64,000 nucleotides of DNA from Deltaproteobacteria bacterium (lineage in GTDB: Bacteria > Desulfobacterota > Desulfarculia > Adiutricales > Adiutricaceae): NCBI GenBank assembly GCA_031264145.1, contig JAISEK010000148.1, positions 1-64,000 of the forward strand, written 5' to 3'. A program made the translations under genes and the position numbers. The notes beneath the pieces are model-generated. The model saw nothing but the letters and a program-made list of their open reading frames with translations. It was not told the DNA's origin and searched no databases. Of the stretch, positions 52,861 to 61,798 are shown one piece after another; positions within the stretch are counted from its first letter, which is position 1, and the number at the start of each line of letters is the position of its first letter.

Positions 52861-52964
52861 GCCAAACGAAATGCCAGCCGATCAAAAAAAATAAATCCTT
52901 GCTTAATCATGAATGTGCGTCCCCCGAAGTCCTCGCCGGGGTTTTTGTCTGGGCTTGAGACAGA

Positions 52965-53783
52965 TCACATCTCAGTTGTTCGGCATGGCCTTGTCGTGTC
53001 GCCGCAACCAGACGCATCGGGATCGTCTCCGATGGCAGGTTGGCTGGTGGCTTCAGGGGCGGTTCCAACCGGCTGCGCCGCGGTGCCGATTGGAGTCCCG
53101 GAAGTCTCATCTCCTGTGTCTGCTTCCTGGCCGGCCTGTTGGACGTCAGTCTCGGCCACGGCAGACTCCGCAGCCGTAGCCACGTCAGGGGCATGGTCGG
53201 CAGGAGCTTCCTCAGGAGCAGTCGCAGTGCCCTGCGCGGGGATGGGGCCGCCTGCGGCCTCGGCCGTGGGCTCCGCAGGGTCAAGGCCAGTGGCTGCCGG
53301 GAGTTCCGGGCCGTCTGCCTGATCGTCTGATGCGGCTGCCGGCTGGATCTGGGGGGCCTGAAAGTGGGCCGCAGGGAACTCCGTTTTGGAATCAGAAACT
53401 GGAACGGTATACGTTCCCAGGTACTTTTCGCAGACTGGCCGAATCAGGCTTTCATTGGCCATGTAGAGATCATACTCGGCCCGCGTCACGGCGCTGGCCT
53501 CCCCCAATGCCGCCAGCTTCGCCAGCAAGGCCGCCTCGTCGTCCAGCTGACCCTTCAGGATGTAGATTGCGCTCACGCGCCTGACGACCACGGATTGGCG
53601 GTTTAGGTCGACGCCAGCCGCAACGGCCGGCGGATTCTCGTTCCCATACAATCTGACGAAGGAGGCAATGTCGTCCTGGGCCATCGGGGCGTTCGATGCC
53701 GGCTGTGCCAGGGCCGGGGTGGCCGAGATGAGCAGGCCCAAGAGACCAAAATATGTTAGGTTTTCAAGAAAATTTTTAAACAT
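52965..53783 (-). CDS. Exported protein of a two-member local family, long form
   Basis: This 272-residue protein starts at the ATG after AGAGGAG. Residues 1-26 are a signal peptide (YFGLLGLLISATPALAQ). Residues about 35-125 form a helical domain, DDIASFVRLYGNE to AEYDLYMANESLIRPVCEKY, that aligns with the 54807 protein. The remaining 145 residues are Ala/Pro/Glu/Asp-rich low complexity (APEEAPADHAPDVATAAE) with two cysteines near the end. The tail may be a flexible spacer or a composition-driven extension. Location is probably periplasmic. No known family; the neighbouring paralogue suggests duplication. Confidence 0.72.
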   Translation of the reverse strand: MFKNFLENLTYFGLLGLLISATPALAQPASNAPMAQDDIASFVRLYGNENPPAVAAGVDLNRQSVVVRRVSAIYILKGQLDDEAALLAKLAALGEASAVTRAEYDLYMANESLIRPVCEKYLGTYTVPVSDSKTEFPAAHFQAPQIQPAAASDDQADGPELPAATGLDPAEPTAEAAGGPIPAQGTATAPEEAPADHAPDVATAAESAVAETDVQQAGQEADTGDETSGTPIGTAAQPVGTAPEATSQPAIGDDPDASGCGDTTRPCRTTEM

Positions 53784-54741
53784 ATTTGCTCCTCTCTATT
53801 TCATAAAGTTAAAAGAAAAATTCTGAGAAAAAGACATAGGTATCAAGATTATATTTATTGCTTTTATGGCTTAACATATTTCAGTAAAACGTAATTATTT
53901 AATAAATTATTTAAAATCAATAATTACTGTTACTACATAAGCTTTCTCTTAAAAAAGACATAACTTACTCAACGGTTACCCAAGCCATCACCAGACGGTA
54001 AAAGACGAAGACCTCGAGAATCCCACGACATGGGGCCGACCCCATGAGTCCGATTGGTCCCTAGCCGCGGCCAAAGAGGACAGCCGTGGGACCTTCCACT
54101 GCCCTGGGATGGCCGGCGAGACACCTTTTCTTCTCCTGGCCAGCTTTAAAAGAAGGCCCTCTGGTGACTGGGTTCCCTGAAGCGATGAAAACGACCCTCG
54201 TCGTGAGTACAGCAAATTATAACAGAAAAAATCCCCGCTTGAAATATTTTTTTTAAACAAAAGTTCCAAAATAAAGAGTGCAAAACATCAACAACAAAAG
54301 AAAATAAGAAAAATAAATAATATTTACAAATATTATTTATTTTAAAAATATAAAAAATACTCTATATTATCTATTTAAAAGATTTATCAATAAAACAAGG
54401 CTTATAAACGGAAAGTCCACCACCCGTACTAGGGCCCAGATCCTAGTCTTTCTCTTGGATCCTTTTTGACGGCATCATTCAGACACAAAACAATGCGGCC
54501 CAGGCTAGGGCCATGTCCAAAGGTCTTCCGGCTGTCGGCCGTGGGCCCGGCTTGGCTGGGAGTCCTGTACGCCAAAAATGTAGGTCCTTGCCAGCCATAT
54601 AATCAATCAAATCTAGCTATTCACCATAAAAAGATAAAATTACTTGCCGTGTCGGTCTAGGCAACAAACGGCGACTCCCCATCGACGTCCCCAGGCCAGT
54701 AGGCCAATGTGCCTGTATTCCATCTGAACCACCTCAGGGCA
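53784..54741. other. AT-rich intergenic region between the two exported proteins
   Basis: About 950 bp with two A/T blocks (53800-53960, 54240-54400) and GC-rich patches. ORFs 53988-54269 minus and 54466-54660 plus give nothing recognisable. Confidence 0.4.
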
Positions 54742-54786
54742 AGAAAAAAGGCCCAGCCCGCTACAAAAATAGTCGGGCTGGGCCTT
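54742..54786 (-). terminator. Intrinsic terminator of the 54807 gene
   Basis: On the minus strand the 13-bp stem AAGGCCCAGCCCG / CGGGCTGGGCCTT with a 13-base loop is followed by TTTTCTT. It sits 21 bp after the stop of the small exported protein, in the right orientation. Confidence 0.85.
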
Positions 54787-54806
54787 CTGGGAGGCTGGCC
54801 AAAGGC

Positions 54807-55193
54807 CTACTTGGGCATGTTGGCTTCGGAGAACTTGTCGAGGGCATCCTTGATCTGGGCCTCGTTGGCATCATAGATGGCAATCTCTTCGGCGGTCACG
54901 GTGGCTGGGGCAGGCTGGGCGGCCAGCTGGGTCGCCAGCGCATCGCCGCTGAGGCCGCTCTGCTTGGCACCGTAGATGGAAAGAATCTTGACGTTGGCGA
55001 TTGCAAAGCGTTGGGCGTCGGCACCCAGGCCGGCAATGGCCGTGGAAACGGCGGCAGCCGAGGGATCGGCGTAGACCTTCAGGAAGACGGGAATGTCGGC
55101 CTCGGTAATGGTCACGTCCTGGGCGAAGACGGCGGTGGAGGCGATGGCCAAGATGAACATGGCGGCGACGGTAAGAGTGAGCTTTTTCAGCAT
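54807..55193 (-). CDS. Small exported helical protein of a two-member local family
   Basis: I choose the ATG at 55193 (MLKKLTLTVAAMFILAIAST), just after AAGGAGAGG, giving 128 residues; track start 55268 is upstream of the RBS. A signal peptide is cleaved after VFA. The mature part reads ITEADIPVFLKVYADPSAAA, ANVKILSIYGAKQSGLSG and VTAEEIAIYDANEAQIKDAL, predicted all-helical and acidic. It aligns with residues 35-125 of the 52965 protein (pattern DI..F...Y, IL..YG, VT..E...Y.ANE..I). No known domain. A strong terminator follows, so it is probably well expressed as a single gene. Confidence 0.82.
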   Translation of the reverse strand: MLKKLTLTVAAMFILAIASTAVFAQDVTITEADIPVFLKVYADPSAAAVSTAIAGLGADAQRFAIANVKILSIYGAKQSGLSGDALATQLAAQPAPATVTAEEIAIYDANEAQIKDALDKFSEANMPK

Positions 55194-55483
55194 GATTTTC
55201 CTCTCCTTATAGAAGGAATGACAATATTTGGCAACCAAAAAGGTTAACCAAAGCGTGGTAAAGACCACTAAAGCAAAGCCAAAACGATAGTTTGAAAAAA
55301 CAAAATCGACTATATTGTCTCAGGCCAAATATGTGAATTAATCATCATCGGCTCTGGAGAAAAATAATTTAAACAAATAAAAACAATCATTTATCAGGTA
55401 TTATTATATATATTTTGCCAATAAATAGACTCCCAACTCCTAAAAATAGGATCGGAGTATTTTTATTAGCTAAAATATTTAAA

Positions 55484-55861
55484 TCAAATGGAGTTATATA
55501 CAGTAGGAAGGAGCTGGGTTTCTTGAGATCTATAGACGCTTAGTTCAGCCTCTCTATAGACCGAGGTATGGCGGCTAGGGGACCAGGCATGGACATCGGC
55601 CCGGACGGGAGCCAGGTGCTTGGAGACATATGGGGAAACGAGTCTCTTTCCCCGCACAGGCCGGCGGGCAAGGCCAGGGAATCTCTGGGCGGTGACATCA
55701 TCGGAAGAGTCGGCAAGGTCAGGACCGAGAAACGGGGAGACTGACCTTTGGGGACCATCCCCTTCAGGACCCCAAAAATCCTGGCATTCCAGGCTTCCCA
55801 CCATGCAGGTCGCCAGGGACAGTGAAACCAGGACCGTGAAAGCGCTAAGTAGCTTTAAGAT
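55484..55861 (-). CDS. Possible exported hypothetical ORF
   Basis: An open minus frame begins near a TTG at 55861 with a signal-like stretch ILKLLSAFTVLVSLSLATC and a further cysteine (GSLECQDF). It runs about 125 residues with no recognised domain. No clear RBS supports it, and the overlapping plus ORFs are equally long. Treat as unproven. Confidence 0.25.
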   Translation of the reverse strand: MLKLLSAFTVLVSLSLATCMVGSLECQDFWGPEGDGPQRSVSPFLGPDLADSSDDVTAQRFPGLARRPVRGKRLVSPYVSKHLAPVRADVHAWSPSRHTSVYREAELSVYRSQETQLLPTVYNSI

Positions 55862-56292
55862 CAAATTCGTTGCCCAATTACCGACAGCCGGGTAATAACT
55901 TGAATAGGCGTCCCGCCTGTCCTGGAGTACGTCCCCAAAGCAGCGGGTTTGTGGGCCCTGGACAGGGACGACCAAAACGTCATGCCTTTGGCATGGCCCG
56001 GTTCGGAATTCCGCCGTCAGAACCGTCCTGCCCCGAGGCCAGATGCCACTTTGCAGGACAAAAGGCCTGCCCAGGCGAGAACGTTGGAAAGCATACACAA
56101 AAGGTCAACACAATGTCAAATTTTTTTTTGGGTTTGTTCATTGACAAATTTAATAACCAAAACGAAAAACATAAGACATAGATATGCATTGATTATTTTT
56201 ATTTTATTTAAATATGATAAAAGTAACAAAATATAGCCATAAGCAACTATCTTAAATCAGGACAAATAAAGGCCTTGCCCTGCGCTCCAGGC

Positions 56293-56412
56293 TATGTCAA
56301 CGACTTAAGGAGCCCCACCATCAGAGGCCCGTTAACTGAGGAGCAAGTCGTCTGATATTTTGTACTGGGTACCGCGACTGGCTGCCAAGATTGGTTTAAG
56401 TTGTTGACATTG
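56293..56412 (-). mobile_element. MITE-like element, copy 2 (inverted relative to copy 1)
   Basis: About 120 bp bounded by TATGTCAACGACTTAA and TTAAGTTGTTGACATTG. The reverse complement of the interior aligns with the element at 49145 (CGGTACCCAG, CAAAA.ATC, AGTTAACG). Left-end substitutions suggest it is older than copy 1. No ORF. Confidence 0.7.
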
Positions 56413-56874
56413 GCGTTCCAGGCCAAAATGGCACCTTTCAGGATGGGCTGGTCCCCCGATTGCCCGGTCCTCTGGGCCAGATCCCTATATCTTTTATGGC
56501 TGTGGTGCTCCCTGTGACAGAGTTTTTGAGGCTGCGCTTCCAGGGAACCATCTGGTTGCCGGCCCACGGCTCGCACCGATATGGGTATACATGGCACCAG
56601 GGGCCAATTTTGAGGCGACGCCCCAAAAGCACAGCCGATCCCGGTGGCCCCAGGGTCCGGAAGGAACATGGACCAAGACGGCCATTCTCTTGCGGACGGC
56701 CGCCCTCCCGGTGATGCCAGTGTGGGGTGCCCTGGCCCGGTGAATCTTGAAAACAAGGACCCGCTGTGTTATTTTTTAGCCCGATGATGGTCGCCCACCT
56801 GGCCGTCATTCCCCCAATACCCATCCTAGGCCAAGATCCCTCCAGGAAGGCCTACCCCCGATAATGGCCCAACC
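56413..56874. other. Intergenic region upstream of HAD gene
   Basis: About 460 bp of mixed-composition DNA. ORFs 56292-56756 and 56438-56824 (minus) overlap and are not recognisable. No RNA gene was identified. Confidence 0.4.
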
Positions 56875-57504
56875 ATGCTGAGCGCGCTTATCTTCGATCT
56901 GGACATGACCCTGATCGACTCCCTGGAGGCCTGCACCGTAGGAGCCAACCTCCTGGCCAGGAAGTTCGGCCTCCCGGAAAAGACCGAATCCGACGTCATC
57001 AAGGCCATAACGCTGCCAACAAAGGAATTCTGGGCCGAACTGTGGGGCGACTTCAGGGAGGAGTGGCAGATTTTCTTCAGAGACACGGTCCTGGCCGAGG
57101 TCTTCCACTACACGAGGCTATTCCCTGAGGCTGAGGACATCCTGAGATCGGCCAAAAGCAAAGGCCTGTTGCTGGCCTCGGCCACGAACCGCTCCAACCC
57201 CTGGCACGATTTGGCCGCGCTCGACATCGCCAAGTACTTCGACACCGTGGTCGGGGCCAGCGACGTCCCCAGGCCAAAGCCCGAGCCGGACATGATCATG
57301 GCCGTCCTGAGGCAGCTTGGGGTCGAGGCCCAGTCGGCCATATACGTGGGCGACTCGCCCATCGACATGGCCTGCGCCGCCGGTGCCGGCGTCAGGGCCC
57401 TTGGCCTGGCCCAGGGCGGATCCAGCCCCGAGTCCCTCCACCAGGCCGGGGCGGCCGTGGTCCGGCCTTCCCTGGCCGATAGCCGGGACGTCCTTGGCTG
57501 CTAG
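56875..57504 (+). CDS. HAD-superfamily phosphatase (Gph-like)
   Basis: This 209-residue soluble hydrolase opens with ALIFDLDMTLIDSLEACTVG. The catalytic Asp pair is in DLDMT; the usual motif is DxDGT, so Gly is replaced by Met. Motif II ASATNRSNPW and motif III/IV KPEPDMIMAVL with YVGDSPIDMACAAGAGV are present, with a helical cap between (about 15-85). This is phosphoglycolate phosphatase-like; the substrate is not predictable. It lies 57 bp ahead of ubiE in the same direction. Confidence 0.87.
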   Translation: MLSALIFDLDMTLIDSLEACTVGANLLARKFGLPEKTESDVIKAITLPTKEFWAELWGDFREEWQIFFRDTVLAEVFHYTRLFPEAEDILRSAKSKGLLLASATNRSNPWHDLAALDIAKYFDTVVGASDVPRPKPEPDMIMAVLRQLGVEAQSAIYVGDSPIDMACAAGAGVRALGLAQGGSSPESLHQAGAAVVRPSLADSRDVLGC

Positions 57505-57561
57505 GCCGGGCAATCCCCCAGCGGGGAAAGGCACCCCAGGGCCTTCCCCGGAAATGGCAAG

Positions 57562-58320
57562 ATGACCACAGCAGCCAATGCCCCTGGCAGACGGGCACCA
57601 GACAAGATAAGCTCCATGTTCGCCGAGATATCGCCACGCTATGACCTCCTGAACCGGGTCATGAGCCTGGGCCGCGATATTTCTTGGCGCCACGCCCTGA
57701 GCCGCCGGATCCTGGTCCTCCAGCCGCCGGGGAACCTTTTGGATCTGGCCACCGGGACCGGCGATCAGATTGTCTCCATCAAGAGATTTTGGCCCGAGGC
57801 CGAGATTACCGGCCTCGACTTCGCAGCTCCCATGCTGCGGCTGGCCAAGGAAAAGCTCAGGCTGGCCATGGAGGGGCACCGGATCGCGGGCCCCCTGCCC
57901 GGGCTGGTCAAGGGGGACGCCGTGCGCCCCGATCTTCCCTCAGGCTCGTTCGACTCGGTCTCCATATCATTTGGCCTACGGAACATCGCCGACAGGAAAG
58001 GGCTCTATGGGTCGGCCCTAGACCTCCTCCGGCCAGGGGGGCGGTTCCTGGTCCTGGAGATTTTCTTCGACCCCCGCGGACTCTTCGCCCCCCTCTATCG
58101 CCGGCACCTGATGACGGTCATCCCCTTCCTGGCCGCGCGCGTCTTCGGGTGCCCGGCGGAAGCCTACCGCTACCTGGGGGCCTCCATCATGAAGTTTCCC
58201 CACCCCGAGCTCCTGGTGGACGAGCTGGAAAGGGCCGGTTTCGTCGACCTGGGCTTCCACACCTACACCTTTGGCGTGGCCATGGTGGTCTGGGGCCACA
58301 AGCCACCGCGAAACCACTAG
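57562..58320 (+). CDS. ubiE: Demethylmenaquinone / ubiquinone C-methyltransferase
   Basis: This 252-residue SAM-dependent methyltransferase has the UbiE/MenG signatures FAEISPRYDLLNRVMSLG, DISWRHAL and LLDLATGTGDQIVSI (SAM loop, about 58-72). Others are GLDFAAPMLRLAKEKL, GDAVRPDLPSGSFDSVSISF and GLRNIADRKG. It methylates the quinone ring near the end of menaquinone (or ubiquinone) synthesis at the inner membrane. The tail FHTYTFGVAMVVWGHK matches family ends. Length is normal. For a deltaproteobacterium, menaquinone is the expected product (menG). Confidence 0.92.
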   Translation: MTTAANAPGRRAPDKISSMFAEISPRYDLLNRVMSLGRDISWRHALSRRILVLQPPGNLLDLATGTGDQIVSIKRFWPEAEITGLDFAAPMLRLAKEKLRLAMEGHRIAGPLPGLVKGDAVRPDLPSGSFDSVSISFGLRNIADRKGLYGSALDLLRPGGRFLVLEIFFDPRGLFAPLYRRHLMTVIPFLAARVFGCPAEAYRYLGASIMKFPHPELLVDELERAGFVDLGFHTYTFGVAMVVWGHKPPRNH

Positions 58321-58462
58321 CTTCCGCCGGCCAGGGCTGGGGCCGTTTGGTCCACCCCAGGCCGGGTGCCTTCCGATATCCCCCCATCACCAACTGCCAG
58401 GTACGATCCCCCGGCCCCAATAAGCGGTGCCGGGAATAACCAAGCCCCAAGAGGAGAATGCC

Positions 58463-59011
58463 ATGAAAACAGTCGGCGACAAACTCGACAGCTTCGTCGT
58501 GACAGGCGTCAAGCCCGGCTTCAACGAGCCCACCGAGAAGGACGAGTCGGCCTTTGAGACCATCACGGAAAACTCCTTCCCCGGCAAGTGGAAGGTCATT
58601 TACTTCTATCCCAAGGACTTCACCTTCGTCTGCCCGACCGAGATCGTCGGCTACGACAAGCTTGCCAAGGACTTTGGGGATCGAGACGCCGTCCTGATGG
58701 GCGGCTCGCTCGACAACGAGTTCGTCAAACTGGCCTGGCGTCGGGACAACAAGGACCTGAGCCGCCTGTCACATTGGTCCTTCGCCGACTCCAGGGGCTC
58801 CCTGGTTGACCAGCTGGGAATCAGGGACAGACAGGCCGGCGTGGCCTTCCGGGCCACCTTCATCGTGGACCCCGACAACGTCATCAGACACGTCACGGCC
58901 AATCCCCTGTCCGTTGGCCGCAATCCCGAGGAGACCCTGAGGATCCTCGACGCCCTCCAGACCGGTTTCCTCTGCGCCTGCGACCGGCCCATCGGCGGCC
59001 CTACCCTCTAG
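58463..59011 (+). CDS. ahpC: Alkyl hydroperoxide reductase-type 2-Cys peroxiredoxin
   Basis: This 182-residue protein starts at MKTVGDKLDSFVV after AAGAGGAG. The peroxidatic motif FTFVCPTE places Cys57. The conserved segment SLDNEFVKLAWRRDNKDLSR and GVAFRATFIVDPDNVIRHVT follow. The C-terminal resolving cysteine lies in LCACDRPIGGPTL. It reduces peroxides with an external thiol reductant (AhpF, AhpD or thioredoxin; none is adjacent) and would protect an anaerobe from oxygen. A strong G/C hairpin lies 15 bp after the stop. Upstream of the ATG is a 140-bp gap from ubiE. Confidence 0.93.
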   Translation: MKTVGDKLDSFVVTGVKPGFNEPTEKDESAFETITENSFPGKWKVIYFYPKDFTFVCPTEIVGYDKLAKDFGDRDAVLMGGSLDNEFVKLAWRRDNKDLSRLSHWSFADSRGSLVDQLGIRDRQAGVAFRATFIVDPDNVIRHVTANPLSVGRNPEETLRILDALQTGFLCACDRPIGGPTL

Positions 59012-59025
59012 CCCGCCGTCCCTGG

Positions 59026-59055
59026 GGGCCGTGGCGGGCCAGCCCGCCACGGCCC
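59026..59055 (+). terminator. Hairpin after ahpC
   Basis: GGGCCGTGGCGGGC (59026-59039) is the exact complement of GCCCGCCACGGCCC (59042-59055), a 14-bp stem with a tiny loop. No U tract follows, so it may act as an RNA stabiliser or Rho-independent pause rather than a standard terminator. Confidence 0.5.
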
Positions 59056-59741
59056 AGCGGAAGAGGGCCTTTCGTCGTCCTTGTGGCCGGAACCTGGCGG
59101 ACCTCTAAGTCATAAATTTATTTTTATATGTTTTTTACTTATTTTTTGACTATTTTTAAATAAATAACTCATTTTTCTTGTCTTTCACACGACCTAGGCT
59201 GGCCAGCCATAATCACGGCCCAGGCCAAGCGACCGATATGAAGGCCTAATCGCCAAGGGCGCCAGGGGCCTTCAAAACGCTGGACTTTGCCGCCCAAGTG
59301 GGCTAAACTGGAATAACTTCCAAAATAGGAAGTTTGGTGGGGCCCGCCGGCGCCAGGCTTTTTGACAAGGGCCAACGAAAGCGGGGGGCCGGCCTGGTTT
59401 TGACACAATATTTTGGCCTGACGGCACTGACAATCACCTCAGTGGTTGCCTTTTACCCTGTCTGGCCACCCAAAGTTCTTAACGCGACCAATATCCTTGG
59501 CCGCCGCCCTGGACGCATGACCGAAAGACTCTGGACTGGCTGGGCCAGCGGGCGCGTCGGGATGGCTTTCCTGGCCGGCCAGGCCCCTGGCCGTCGGTCA
59601 CGGCGCCGAGGACGGAAATGGGCTTTCAGGGGCACCTCCCGACCTCACGCGATAGGCGGCCGCCAGCACTCAAGGGTTTGAGGAATCAAACCCCCATCCG
59701 TCCCCCGACTTTTGGTCGCGGGCTTGATTCGGGTCAATCCT
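59056..59741. other. Intergenic region before cheW
   Basis: About 690 bp, with an A/T block at 59110-59175 and GC-rich DNA to the cheW start. ORFs 59334-59681 and 59169-59408 are unrecognised and overlap. The cheW promoter was not located. Confidence 0.4.
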
Positions 59742-60263
59742 ATGAGCAACGCCACTTCAGCAAGAACCCAGCCGGAACCAAGCAAGGGCCGCGCGGCCGG
59801 TCAGGAGGGCAAGTTCCTGACCTTCTCCCTGGCCAACGAGGAATACGGCATCGGCATTCTCAAGGTCCGCGAAATCATCGGCATGATGCCCATACGCTCG
59901 GTGCCGCAGACCCCCGGCTTCGTCAAGGGGGTCATCAACCTGCGCGGCAAGGTCATCCCCGTGGTGGACCTGAGGCTCAAGTTCGCCATGAGCGAGGCCG
60001 AATACACCGAGCGGACCAGCATCATCGTGGTCGACGTGGCCGTCAACCCAGAGAAATTCATCCACATAGGCATCGTCGTGGACTACGTCTCCGAGGTGGT
60101 CAACATAAAGGCCGACGAGATAGAGGCCGCCCCGGCCTTCGGCTCCAGGCTCAATACCGAGTACATTCTGGGCATGGCCAAGATTGGCAAGGGCGTCAAG
60201 ATCCTCCTGGACATCGACCGAATCCTGGCCGGCGAGGAACTGTCTGGTCTGGGCATCTTCTAG
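59742..60263 (+). CDS. cheW: Chemotaxis coupling protein CheW
   Basis: This 173-residue protein is read from MSNATSARTQPEPSKG; a 30-bp earlier track start has no RBS advantage. After a 30-residue flexible tail the CheW core shows FLTFSLANEEYGIGILKVRE, IIGMMPIRSVPQTPGFVKG, VINLRGKVIPVVDLRLKF and GIVVDYVSEVVNI, ending VKILLDIDRILAGEEL. CheW links methyl-accepting receptors to the kinase CheA. No che neighbours are in the window apart from the distant CheR-like gene. An intrinsic terminator lies about 55 bp downstream. Confidence 0.94.
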   Translation: MSNATSARTQPEPSKGRAAGQEGKFLTFSLANEEYGIGILKVREIIGMMPIRSVPQTPGFVKGVINLRGKVIPVVDLRLKFAMSEAEYTERTSIIVVDVAVNPEKFIHIGIVVDYVSEVVNIKADEIEAAPAFGSRLNTEYILGMAKIGKGVKILLDIDRILAGEELSGLGIF

Positions 60264-60269
60264 CCTGAC

Positions 60270-60350
60270 CGCCGCCGGGCCAGGGTTTGGCCCGGCGGCG
60301 GGGCTGCCGACACCACGAGGGGCCATTCTTGGTCCCCGTTTTTTTTTCTT
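60270..60350 (+). terminator. Intrinsic terminator after cheW
   Basis: A G/C hairpin (GCCGCCGGGCC...GGCCCGGCGGC, 60271-60300) is followed by a second stem GGGGCC...GGTCCCC and a run of nine T (about 60319-60347). The second is a classic Rho-independent terminator. Confidence 0.75.
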
Positions 60351-60976
60351 GAGGCTGCGGTCGCCTGTTCCTGTCCCGTTTTCCCGAACCGTTCCCCTGG
60401 CCTCCCGTTTACTGGCCCACAGGTCAGATTAGATCCATGCGAGGCCGGGTCCGTCCAGGACTTTCTTGGGCTGGCCATCTGACGTGGTAGGCACCCGCTT
60501 CCCAAATGTCGACATCCAATCCCAACCCGACTCTTGCCCAAGCCATTCCCCAGTAGCCCATATCCAGCAAGGATCGTCCGGCTCGTTTCTTCGGGAACAC
60601 CAGGTGGCCAGACGGGATTCTTTTGGAAATCTTGGCCTTCGTGGACGCTCGATTTCATGAGTGAAATTTTATCATAGATTTCCGTTAGATATATTGCCAA
60701 TCCAAGATAATAATATTAAACTAATTATTATAATGATTTTATTAATATTGTAATTTATCATATATAGCTTCAATAAAATAATTATTTATAAAAATTTAAT
60801 ATTAAAATAATATATAGGCTTGTTTGCCGCCAATTTCGGCGGATTGAACTTGAAACAGTATCTATCTAAGGGCAAAGGAAGGCCTATCAAAGGAATGTCA
60901 GGCCAAAAACGAGGCCGGGCCGGGGGCCGCCAGGGAAAACCTGGAGGCCTTCTTCTTGGGCGGGGGATGGGCCGGT
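60351..60976. other. Convergent intergenic region
   Basis: About 620 bp, AT-rich at 60660-60830. ORFs here are unsupported. The minus-strand IMPase gene ends at 60977; a G/C-rich run downstream of its stop (60905-60960) may help termination. Confidence 0.4.
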
Positions 60977-61798
60977 TCACTTGAGGATGGCGACCAGGGG
61001 CCGGTGGAGGGACTTGCCGGTGGCCAGGAGGCTCTCGCTGCGCTCCAGGACGAATGGCTGCCCGAAAACGTCGCTCAGCACGCCCCCGGCCTCGGACACC
61101 AGGAGACAGCCGGCGGCCACGTCCCAGGGCTTGATGCCGTACTCCCAGTAGCCGTCGGCCCGCCCGGCCGCCAGGTAGGCCAAATCCAAGGAGGCCGATC
61201 CGGCCCGCCTGACGGCCCTGACCATTGGCAGGACCCGGCCCAAGGGCCCAAGGATCTCCTCTGGGCGGTTGGCCACGTCATAGGGAAAGCCGGTGTTGAT
61301 GAGGGCCTCGCCGGGATTGGAGATGTCGGTGACCCTCATCTTTTCCTCTACCACGCCCCGTCCGGGCAGTTCCTGGCTGCGGAAGGCCCCGCCGCCCTCG
61401 AAGGCCCAGAAGGTCTCCCGCAGGACCGGGGCCACTATGGCGGCGGCCAGGGGCCTGGGAGGGCGGCCGGGGACAAGCAGGCAGCAGCCCACAGAGACCG
61501 AGAAGAAGGGGTGGCTGCGGGTGAAGTTGGTGGTCCCGTCAAGTGGATCGACGTACCAGCGGTAGGGCGAGTTGTTGCCGGAGAAGCCCGTTTCCTCGGC
61601 CAGGACTGAGTGGCCGGGAAAACTGCGGGCGATTACTCCCCGGACGATCTTTTCCGAGCCCAGATCGTACTTGGTGACCAGGTCTATGGCGCCCTTGAGG
61701 TTGACCTCCACGGTCCGGCCATAGCCTTCCAGCAGGTGCGTGGCCCCGGCCCTGGCAGCCTCGACGGCCACGTTCAAGAGATTTTCCGGCCTTTCCAT
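60977..61798 (-). CDS. suhB: Inositol monophosphatase family protein
   Basis: This 273-residue Mg-dependent phosphatase shows the IMPase motifs in order: VLAEETGF (metal-binding Glu-Glu), WYVDPLDGTTNFTRSHPFFS (metal-binding Asp residues), and GSASLDLAYLAAGRADGYWE. IKPWDVAAGCLLVSEAGG carries the third Asp. It hydrolyses inositol-1-phosphate or related sugar phosphates; SuhB in E. coli also modulates transcription. The fit is to the family, and the exact substrate is uncertain. The start MERPENLL follows AAAGGAG. Confidence 0.9.
   Translation of the reverse strand: MERPENLLNVAVEAARAGATHLLEGYGRTVEVNLKGAIDLVTKYDLGSEKIVRGVIARSFPGHSVLAEETGFSGNNSPYRWYVDPLDGTTNFTRSHPFFSVSVGCCLLVPGRPPRPLAAAIVAPVLRETFWAFEGGGAFRSQELPGRGVVEEKMRVTDISNPGEALINTGFPYDVANRPEEILGPLGRVLPMVRAVRRAGSASLDLAYLAAGRADGYWEYGIKPWDVAAGCLLVSEAGGVLSDVFGQPFVLERSESLLATGKSLHRPLVAILK

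Noticed and set aside
55484-56098. Full 204-aa minus ORF near 55.5-56.1 kb
   Set aside because: The first 80 residues look random. Only the stretch from about 55861 has any protein-like character, reported at low confidence.
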